Of a stretch of 64,000 nucleotides of DNA, positions 58,613-64,000 are shown piece after piece. Position numbers and translations under genes: made by a program. The notes beneath the pieces were generated by a model. That model was not told the origin of the DNA. It saw only the letters and a list, made by a program, of their open reading frames with translations, and ran no database searches. Position 1 is the first letter of the stretch, and each line of letters begins with the position of its first letter. The stretch is from Knoellia locipacati (GTDB lineage Bacteria; Actinomycetota; Actinomycetes; Actinomycetales; Dermatophilaceae). The DNA lies in the NCBI RefSeq assembly GCF_007992835.1, contig NZ_BKBA01000009.1, positions 248,001-312,000 of the forward strand, written 5' to 3'.

Positions 58613-58924
58613 TCAGCCCAGACCGCGGTGCGATCCCCACATGCCGCTGGCACGGGTGGCCGCGGCGTGGATGAGTGCTGCGAGCTCGGGCCGGTCCGGA
58701 ACGCGGAACGACGTGTAGCCGCCGCGACCACCGGCGACCGGTCGGCCGTACGCTTTGGCGGCGACGTGCCCGTCGGGCAGCAACCGCACGTTGATCGAGG
58801 TCAGCAGGAACTGCTCGCCGCGGCGCGAGTCGTGCCACTGGAGCGACTCGGGAACGGTGACGTTGATCGCCAGCGCGCTGACCTCCACCTCGTCGTCGCC
58901 CGGGACGGCAGCCGAGCCGTTCAT
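58613..58924 (-). CDS. Hypothetical protein, small, conserved-looking
   Basis: 103 residues of mixed alpha/beta character (VPESLQWHDSRRGEQFLLTS, LLPDGHVAAKAYGRPVAG, RPELAALIHAAATRASG). I recognise no domain. The ATG overlaps the stop of the APH-like kinase gene (TCATGA), so it is the third gene of an operon starting at the zinc-ribbon gene. Confidence 0.65.
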   Translation of the reverse strand: MNGSAAVPGDDEVEVSALAINVTVPESLQWHDSRRGEQFLLTSINVRLLPDGHVAAKAYGRPVAGGRGGYTSFRVPDRPELAALIHAAATRASGMWGSHRGLG

Positions 58925-59793
58925 GACACCTCCTGCGTCGAGTCGTCGTGCTGGAGCGCGGCCACGAGCATCCTCAGCCCCTGCGCCTCGAAACCCTCGT
59001 CACCGACCTGGTGGGCCCAGGCTGCGGTCGAGACGGCCTCACGCAGGAGCTGTCGACGCCAGGCCCGGGGCTCCCTCGGGTCCGAGCCGTAGCCCTCGAC
59101 GAACGCGCGCTCGAGGTCCGGTCTCCCGACGAACTGCTGGACGGCCAGCCGGGCCCAGTCTGTGTACGCCGGACGGAGGTCGGCCCGGCCGAGGTCGATG
59201 ACCCGGACGGTGCCGTCGTCGACCACCCAGTTGCGCGGCTGCCAGTCGCCGTGCGTCGGCACGAGCACGGCGACGTCGTCGGGCCAGCGCTCGACCTCGG
59301 CACGCACGCGCTCGACCTGGTCCCCCGGGATCCCGTGCGGACGGTCGAGCCAGGCGAGCATCCGGGCCGTCTCCCGCCCCTCGTGACCGGGGTCCTCGAC
59401 GGCACTCTGGCCGTGCATCCGGGCCAGCAGCGCACCGGCCTGTCGGTAGGTCTCGGTCTCCCCCTCTGCGCCACTCCCCTGCACCAACGACCCCGGCACC
59501 CACTCGGTGACGAGGATGCGCGCGCTCTCGTCACCGAACCGCAGGATCGGCCCCGCCCCCACCGAGGTCCACGGCTCGAGCCACTGCGCGTGGGCCCGGA
59601 GCTCATGCACGAGGTGGTGGTCGTCCGGTGCCGCAGCCTTGACGGCATACGTCCTGTCGTCGACCGCGACCTCGAGCACGACCGTGCTCGTGAGCCCCCA
59701 GCTGTGGTCCCGCACGACCTGCGCACCGGGCAGCCACGCGTCGAGCAACCCCAGCTGGCGCGGGCTCAGCCGGGACCTCAGGGGATCGGGCAC
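58921..59793 (-). CDS. Aminoglycoside phosphotransferase (APH)-fold kinase
   Basis: 290 residues with the kinase catalytic loop THGDWQPRNW (about 180-189) and the metal-binding VIDLGRADLRP (about 195-205). The N-lobe has TYAVKAAAPDDHHLVHEL with the ATP-binding lysine. Members phosphorylate antibiotics, sugars or other small molecules, and the substrate cannot be told here. GTG 59793 lies inside the 3' end of the zinc-ribbon gene (16-bp overlap), so translation is coupled. Confidence 0.82.
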   Translation of the reverse strand: MPDPLRSRLSPRQLGLLDAWLPGAQVVRDHSWGLTSTVVLEVAVDDRTYAVKAAAPDDHHLVHELRAHAQWLEPWTSVGAGPILRFGDESARILVTEWVPGSLVQGSGAEGETETYRQAGALLARMHGQSAVEDPGHEGRETARMLAWLDRPHGIPGDQVERVRAEVERWPDDVAVLVPTHGDWQPRNWVVDDGTVRVIDLGRADLRPAYTDWARLAVQQFVGRPDLERAFVEGYGSDPREPRAWRRQLLREAVSTAAWAHQVGDEGFEAQGLRMLVAALQHDDSTQEVS

Positions 59794-59906
59794 GGCGCAC
59801 CCTCGCAGCACGGGCGGATGTAACCGCACCCGTCACAGCGCTCGTGGGAGGTCTCCCATCGCATGAGACGGCCGCAGTTCGGGCACGGTTCGGTGAGATC
59901 AGCCAT
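59778..59906 (-). CDS. Small zinc-ribbon protein
   Basis: 42 residues: MADLTEPCPNCGRLMRWETS and HERCDGCGYIRPCCEG. Two CxxC knuckles (CPNC, CDGC) would bind one zinc, with three more cysteines near the end. TAGGCT (59914-59919) is 7 nt before the ATG, so it is leaderless and is first in a three-gene operon. Family and role are unknown. Confidence 0.65.
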   Translation of the reverse strand: MADLTEPCPNCGRLMRWETSHERCDGCGYIRPCCEGAPCPIP

Positions 59907-59921
59907 ATCGTCAAGCCTATG
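59904..59921. promoter_or_regulatory. Interlocked divergent leaderless promoters
   Basis: Start codons on opposite strands are only 12 bp apart (ATG 59904-59906 minus, ATG 59919-59921 plus). The plus -10 TATCGT (59906-59911) touches the minus start codon, and the minus -10 TAGGCT (59914-59919) touches the plus start codon. The spacing is 7 nt in both directions. Confidence 0.6.
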
Positions 59922-60488
59922 GGCTTCCGTGTCATCCCCCTGGGACCTGACTCGTGGGACGGCTTCGCCGACCTCGTCGACCGCAACAACGGCATCTTCG
60001 GTGGCTGCTGGTGCATCGGCTTCCACCTCGACCGTGGTGAGCGCACCGTCGACCACCGCGAGGCCAAGCACGAGCGGGTGCTCACCGACCGCGCCCACGC
60101 GGCCCTCGTCGTCGACGACGACGGCGCCGTCCAGGGCTGGGCGCAGTTCGGTGACGTCGAGGAGCTGCCCGGGATCAAGCACCGCAGGGCCTACGAGCAG
60201 GACCCTCCCCCGGTGCCGGACTGGCGGATCACGTGCGTCTTCGTCGACAAGCGGCACCGCGGGCAGGGCGTGGCCCGGCAGACGGTCGAGGGTGCGGTGG
60301 ACCTCATCGCGAGGGCGGGCGGCGGTGTGGTCGAGGCCATCCCCGAGATGACAGCGGGGAGAGACGCCCCCGGCCGGTTCCTCTTCAGTGCCACCCTCGA
60401 GCTCTTCGAGGACCTCGGCTTCACCCGGGTGCGGCAGGTCGGCAAGCACGCGTGGGTCGTCAGCCGTCGGCTCGAGCCGGTGAGCTGA
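59919..60488 (+). CDS. GNAT-family N-acetyltransferase
   Basis: 189 residues. FRVIPLGPDSWDGFADLVDRN opens the fold, GGCWCIGFH is a cysteine-bearing loop typical of the subfamily, and CVFVDKRHRGQGVARQTVEGA is the acetyl-CoA-binding RxxGxA loop. Substrate unknown. ATG 59919 is set by the -10 box 7 nt upstream. The nitroreductase-like gene follows after 3 bp. Confidence 0.88.
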   Translation: MGFRVIPLGPDSWDGFADLVDRNNGIFGGCWCIGFHLDRGERTVDHREAKHERVLTDRAHAALVVDDDGAVQGWAQFGDVEELPGIKHRRAYEQDPPPVPDWRITCVFVDKRHRGQGVARQTVEGAVDLIARAGGGVVEAIPEMTAGRDAPGRFLFSATLELFEDLGFTRVRQVGKHAWVVSRRLEPVS

Positions 60489-60491
60489 GCC

Positions 60492-61016
60492 GTGGGGCTG
60501 GCGAGCGACCTCGGCTACCACCACAGCACGGCCAACCCCGCGCAGGCCGCGGTGCGATGGCTCGGCGGGACCCGCGCCGGCGGCTGGGTGTTCTCACGCA
60601 CCCTGCGCCACCTCGACACCGCGGTCTCACGCCTCACCGGTGGCCGACACAGCGCACCCGGCCTCCTGACGGGGATCGCCGTCCTCACCGTCACCACGAC
60701 CGGGCGGCGCTCCGGAGCACGACGCACGAGCCACCTCATCGCCACTCCCCTGGCCGGTGACCTCGCCCTGCTCGGCACGAACTTCGGCCAGGAGTCCACC
60801 CCCGCCTGGGTCCTCAACCTCGAGGCAGACCCGGAGTGCACGCTGACCTACCGGGGACGCAGCATCCGGGCGCAGGCACGCCCCGCCACCCCCGCCGAGG
60901 TCGAGGAGGTCTTCGCCCGGGCCGCGACGTTCTACGACGGCTACCGCCGCTACCGCTCGCGCATCAACGACCGCAGGCGGGTGCGCGTCTTCGTCCTCAG
61001 TGAGAGCGTCAGCTAG
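60492..61016 (+). CDS. F420-dependent nitroreductase-like protein (Ddn family)
   Basis: 174 residues. The Ddn signature LTVTTTGRRSGARRTSHLIATP binds the deazaflavin phosphate, followed by LALLGTNFGQESTPAWVLNLEADP and RGRSIRAQARPATPAEVEEVF. Such split-barrel proteins use F420H2 or relatives to reduce quinones or other compounds. It starts with GTG 60492, almost touching the GNAT stop, and is probably cotranscribed. Confidence 0.88.
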   Translation: MGLASDLGYHHSTANPAQAAVRWLGGTRAGGWVFSRTLRHLDTAVSRLTGGRHSAPGLLTGIAVLTVTTTGRRSGARRTSHLIATPLAGDLALLGTNFGQESTPAWVLNLEADPECTLTYRGRSIRAQARPATPAEVEEVFARAATFYDGYRRYRSRINDRRRVRVFVLSESVS

Positions 61017-61059
61017 TCGAAAACCGTTGCGGCACAACGCGACCCGCCGTCATCGGTGC

Positions 61060-61371
61060 TCAGACCACCAGGTCGACCCGCAGCTCCACGGCCACGACGT
61101 CGCCGAGCTCGACCTGCTCGGCACGCCGCACCCTGTCCTTGAGCGGGACGACGTAGCCGCCGTCCTTGGGCCAGAGCGACGTCGTCCACGACGTGTCGCC
61201 GATGCTCACCGCGACGGGCACCATCCCCCATCCGTAGCTCACGACCTCGGCGGCGTCGCGCACCTCGTCACAGAGCTCGTCCGGGACGGACACGAAGTGG
61301 TAGGGCGCCGGGCCGCGCCACTCCCACACCTCGGCCTCGAAGGCGAGCTCGACGACGTCCGACGCACCCAT
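61060..61371 (-). CDS. DUF1905 family protein
   Basis: 103-residue beta-rich domain: EFEA-like LAFEAEVWEWRGPAPYHFVSVP at the start and GMVPVAVSIGDTSWTTSLWPKDGGYVVPLKDRVRRAEQVELGDVVAVEL. The domain is frequent in actinobacteria with unknown function. TACGGT (61379-61384) lies 7 nt before the ATG. Confidence 0.85.
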   Translation of the reverse strand: MGASDVVELAFEAEVWEWRGPAPYHFVSVPDELCDEVRDAAEVVSYGWGMVPVAVSIGDTSWTTSLWPKDGGYVVPLKDRVRRAEQVELGDVVAVELRVDLVV

Positions 61372-61552
61372 GGCGACCACCGTAGGACCTGCGGAGGACA
61401 CACAGCCCTGACCCGGCATACCAAGTCTTGACTGGCGTCAGACCCGATGCTGACCCGCGCCTTCCTAGGTTGGTCCTGCGTTGCCGACCGGGTGATCAGG
61501 GAGTTCGTCCCGGCAGCGCGACGACCGCCCGATTCCTCCCGGGAGGTCCGCA

Positions 61553-61597
61553 GTCACCCCCACCGGCATCCAGGGGCTCTGAGCCGGTGGGGGTGAC
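61553..61597 (-). terminator. Terminator of the 62-63.5 kb minus-strand operon
   Basis: GTCACCCCCACCGGC (61553-61567) and its perfect complement (61583-61597) form a 15-bp stem with a 15-nt loop, 6 bp after the stop of the acetyltransferase gene. Confidence 0.75.
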
Positions 61598-61602
61598 GCA
61601 CG

Positions 61603-62403
61603 TCAGGGAGTGACGTGGAGCAGGTGGGCGCGCTCGTGGCCGATCGGCTGGAACCCCTCGCGCAGCAGCAGCGGGAGCGACTCGGTGCGCCGCGCCTTGG
61701 TGATCGCCGTGTGGCACCGCGCCGTCGCCGCGAGGTCGAGACGGGCGGCGAGCATCGCGGCATACACGCCCCGTCGTCGCGCGTGCGGCAGGACCGCGGC
61801 CCCGACGAGCGGTGCGACCTGCCACTCGAAGCCGACGCTGGCACGTCCGACGGGCTCGTCGTCGAGCCAGCCCACGACCCAGGCGCTGCGCGCGTTCTCG
61901 AGGTCGTCGAGAACCTCGGCGAGGTGGGCCTCACGGTCGGGCGGGACCGGGTTGCCGAAGACCTCGGCACCGATGGCGACGACGGCGTCGAGGCCCGCCG
62001 CGTCCTGGACGAGGGTCACCCGGACACCCGGGGCGAACGCCGGCACCGTGCCGCCGACGGCACGCGCCACGCACACCTGGTCCTCGGTCGTCACCGCTCC
62101 GGCGCCGAGCACGAGCTCCTCGAGACCCACCGGGGTCGAGTCGTCGCGGAACCACCACTCGGTGCTGCGCGCTCCGTGCTCGACGAGGTGTGCCGTGAGG
62201 TCACCGAAGACGTCGGCGGGCTCGCGCTCGGAGTGGGTCCAGTGCACGACGAAGGGCCGGTCGGGCTCGGCTGGGTAGTGGCTGACGAGCGCCTCGTCGT
62301 GCTCGAGCGTGACGTAGCCCCGGCTCGGGACGACGCCGTGACGGGTCATCGCCCGCATGACGAGCCCGGGGAACGGTGGCTCCGGCGTCACCGGCGCGGT
62401 CAC
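61603..62403 (-). CDS. GNAT-fold acetyltransferase with N-terminal extension
   Basis: 266 residues. The C-terminal half is a GNAT domain (SAWVVGWLDDEPVGRASVGFE, VAPLVGAAVLPHARRRGVYAAMLAARLDLA, with RRRGVY as the CoA loop). The first 125 residues form a second, diverged domain (VVHWTHSEREPADVFGDLTAHLV). GTG 62403 overlaps the YciO stop (GTGA), so they are translationally coupled. Substrate unknown. Confidence 0.85.
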   Translation of the reverse strand: MTAPVTPEPPFPGLVMRAMTRHGVVPSRGYVTLEHDEALVSHYPAEPDRPFVVHWTHSEREPADVFGDLTAHLVEHGARSTEWWFRDDSTPVGLEELVLGAGAVTTEDQVCVARAVGGTVPAFAPGVRVTLVQDAAGLDAVVAIGAEVFGNPVPPDREAHLAEVLDDLENARSAWVVGWLDDEPVGRASVGFEWQVAPLVGAAVLPHARRRGVYAAMLAARLDLAATARCHTAITKARRTESLPLLLREGFQPIGHERAHLLHVTP

Positions 62404-63023
62404 TCCTCGAAGCGGCTCGGGTCGCCGGCACCCACGCGCACGACCTCGGGGACGTCGCCGGAGAGGTCGACGACGGTGGTGGGCTCGCTGCCGCACTCCC
62501 CCGAGTCGATGACGACGTCGACGACGTGGTCGAGCTCCTCCTTGACCTGCCAGCCGTCGGTCATCGGCTCGCTCTCGCCCGGGAGGATGAGGGTCGACGT
62601 GAGCATCGGCTCGCCCAGCTCGGCGAGCAGGGCCCGCACGACGGGGTGCTCGGGGATGCGGACGCCGACGGTCTTCTTCTTGGCGTGGAGCAGCCTGCGC
62701 GGCACCTCGCCGGTCGCCGGGAGGATGAACGTGTACGGCCCCGGCGTGGACGCCTTGACCGCGCGGAAGACCGAGTTGTCGACGTGGACGAAGTGCCCCA
62801 GCTGGGCGAAGTCGGCGCACACCAGGGTGTAGTGGTGCTTGTCGTCGAGCTTGCGGATGTCGCGGATGCGGTCCTTGGCCGACTGGTTGCCCAGTGCCGC
62901 GCCGAGCGCGTAGCCGGAGTCCGTCGGGTAGGCGATGAGACCGCCCTCCCTGAGCGTGGCCACGGCCTGGCCGATCGAGCGGGGCTGCGGGTCGACGGGG
63001 TGGACGTCGAGGTAGCGGGCCAC
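62400..63023 (-). CDS. Sua5/YciO/YrdC family threonylcarbamoyladenylate synthase-like protein
   Basis: 207 residues of the YrdC fold. EGGLIAYPTDSGYALGA, RIRDIRKLDDKHHYTLVC, GPYTFILPAT and KTVGVRIPEHPVVRALL carry the nucleotide-binding basic residues. Sequence details (TDSGYALG, HHYTLVCAD) place it with YciO rather than TsaC, so a direct role in tRNA t6A formation is uncertain. It is in an operon with OsmC upstream and the GNAT gene downstream. Confidence 0.9.
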   Translation of the reverse strand: MARYLDVHPVDPQPRSIGQAVATLREGGLIAYPTDSGYALGAALGNQSAKDRIRDIRKLDDKHHYTLVCADFAQLGHFVHVDNSVFRAVKASTPGPYTFILPATGEVPRRLLHAKKKTVGVRIPEHPVVRALLAELGEPMLTSTLILPGESEPMTDGWQVKEELDHVVDVVIDSGECGSEPTTVVDLSGDVPEVVRVGAGDPSRFEE

Positions 63024-63026
63024 CGC

Positions 63027-63491
63027 TCAGTCCTCCCGCATCGTGATCGGCGTGCCGAGCTGGACCGACCTGGAGACGGTGCACAGGCGGTCGTGCGACT
63101 GGGCGATCGCACGCGGCAGCATTTCGCGGGCCTTGTCACCCTCGGGACCCTCGGGGAAGCGGACGCGGAAGGTCACCTCGAGGTCGGTCATGTGGTTGCC
63201 CTTGACCGGGTCCTTGGCCTTGACCCCGGCGCTCGTGGCGGTGAACTCGGTGGGCTCCGCGCGCTTGCTCGTGATGAAGTCGACGTCGACGGCGCTGCAC
63301 CCGGCGATCGCGGTGAGCAGCAGCTCCACGGGCGTGAAGTCGTCGCTCTCCCCCGTGCCGATGTGGATCGTCCCGCCACGCACGTTGGTCACGTCGAACT
63401 CGCCGTGCGAGGTCCGCGTCATCGTCACCGAGCGGTGGCCCGTGCCCGTGCCGCCCGTCTCCTGCGCGACGCCGTGCTCCGTGTCGGTCAT
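63027..63491 (-). CDS. OsmC-family peroxiredoxin
   Basis: 154 residues. VTMTRTSHGEFDVTNVRGGTI and DDFTPVELLLTAIAGCSAVDVDFI hold the peroxidatic cysteine (about 65), and SHDRLCTVSRSV the resolving cysteine (about 137). It reduces organic or hydrogen peroxide. ATG 63491 overlaps the stop of the DUF1697 gene. Confidence 0.9.
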   Translation of the reverse strand: MTDTEHGVAQETGGTGTGHRSVTMTRTSHGEFDVTNVRGGTIHIGTGESDDFTPVELLLTAIAGCSAVDVDFITSKRAEPTEFTATSAGVKAKDPVKGNHMTDLEVTFRVRFPEGPEGDKAREMLPRAIAQSHDRLCTVSRSVQLGTPITMRED

Positions 63492-64000
63492 GTGGTGCTC
63501 CATTTCTCGTCGAGGGCGCGGACGACCTTGAGGTCGCGCGCCGTGAGGGGCGTTCCGGCGAGCCGTTCGAGCTTGGCCCCGGCCAGCTTGGCCGTGTGGA
63601 ACTCGCTGTCGATCTCCAGGAGGATGTCGCGCCCCACGACGCGTGAACGCTCCGGCGTGTCCCCGTATGCCGTGAGCGCGGCCCGCGCGTCCGTGCCGAC
63701 CTCGCCCTTGGCGAACGCGACGTAGCGCCGGGCGCCCTCGGCGAGGAGGGGCGCAGTGGCGTCGACCGCCCTGCGCAGGCCCGCGAGCTCGGCCGGCGAC
63801 CGCACCATCGTCGGCACCTCGAAGTCGCGCCACTCCAGGAGCAGCTCCTCGATGGCGGCCTCGACCTTGGCCTGCGAGCGCATCCTCGACGTCAGGGCGA
63901 TGTTGCCGGTCTGGATGTGGGTCTCGACGTCCGTGAACCCGGCTGCCCCGAGGCGTTCGCGCAGCTCGGCCATGGGCACCTTGCGGGTCGGACCGAGGTT
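63488..64000 (-). CDS. DUF1697 family protein (partial, start outside the window)
   Basis: 171 codons are present. The window edge reads NLGPTRKVPMAELRERLGAAGFTDVETHIQTGNIA, the highly conserved DUF1697 region that normally follows an ALLRGINV start a few residues upstream. Function unknown. The short missing part of about 15 residues lies beyond position 64000. The stop overlaps the OsmC start. Confidence 0.88.
   Translation of the reverse strand, partial: NLGPTRKVPMAELRERLGAAGFTDVETHIQTGNIALTSRMRSQAKVEAAIEELLLEWRDFEVPTMVRSPAELAGLRRAVDATAPLLAEGARRYVAFAKGEVGTDARAALTAYGDTPERSRVVGRDILLEIDSEFHTAKLAGAKLERLAGTPLTARDLKVVRALDEKWSTT

Noticed and set aside
61372-61552. tRNA or small RNA in the 180-bp gap
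   Set aside because: No cloverleaf or strong stem could be drawn until the terminator at 61553.

Overview
The window is a chromosomal segment of a high-GC Gram-positive actinobacterium. It carries a Pup-proteasome system, RbpA, a polyprenol-phosphate mannose synthase, WYL-type PafBC, and many leaderless genes (a TANNNT -10 box 6-8 nt before ATG/GTG). The block metH - trmI - arc/mpa - dop - pup - prcBA - pafA - pafBC - tatAC - helY - 5'-3' exonuclease follows the same gene order as the Mycobacterium tuberculosis proteasome region. Gene content and base composition suggest a member of the Micrococcales, perhaps Intrasporangiaceae, but the sequence alone does not fix the genus.

Layout. 1-6.5 kb: the 5' part of metH, a site-2 protease, TrmI and the proteasomal ATPase Arc/Mpa. 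6.5-10.4 kb: an insertion relative to the compact locus, with an AbiEi-like/nuclease gene flanked by intergenic palindromic repeats, a DUF3054 membrane protein, a PRPP-synthase paralogue and an alpha/beta hydrolase. 10.4-27.4 kb: dop-pup-prcB-prcA, a dienelactone hydrolase and a 1-Cys peroxiredoxin, pafA, two FKBP prolyl isomerases, DUF3866, pafB-pafC-tatA-tatC, a lipid kinase, the Ski2-like helicase HelY and a stand-alone 5'-3' exonuclease. 27.4-31.3 kb: small regulators and housekeeping genes (Lrp/AsnC, a frameshifted conserved gene, methionine aminopeptidase, YbaK, MFS). 31.5-41.2 kb: a lysine-fermentation cluster (kamA, kdd, kamD, kamE, kal) surrounding pta-ackA, which would convert the resulting acetyl-CoA to acetate and ATP. 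41.2-44.6 kb: Lnt, Ppm synthase, FxsA and RbpA. 44.8-52 kb: an MFS transporter and secreted enzymes (M15 peptidase, SGNH hydrolase, GH92 mannosidase). 52-57 kb: a tiny secreted peptide, an SSB-like protein, a guanidinium exporter behind a guanidine-III riboswitch, an AraC/VOC pair and an HelR-type RNA polymerase recycling ATPase with a rifamycin-associated element upstream. 57-64 kb: accessory genes (VOC, Imm5-like, APH-fold kinase, GNATs, Ddn-like, DUF1905, YciO/Sua5, OsmC, DUF1697).

Three things stand out. First, the octamer GTATGCCG occurs about 43 times by hand count, on both strands, in genes and between genes; two copies face each other to form a perfect hairpin terminator between fxsA and rbpA, much as DNA-uptake words do in Pasteurellaceae and Neisseria. 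Second, a family of intergenic palindromes built on ACTGATTGCCCCAC brackets the nuclease-like gene and recurs near fxsA. Third, three sensing/resistance elements can be read directly: the guanidine-III riboswitch, the rifamycin-associated element and a SigR-type promoter at rbpA. No rRNA, tRNA, CRISPR array, transposase or phage gene was recognised, and no gene-free stretch exceeds 300 bases.
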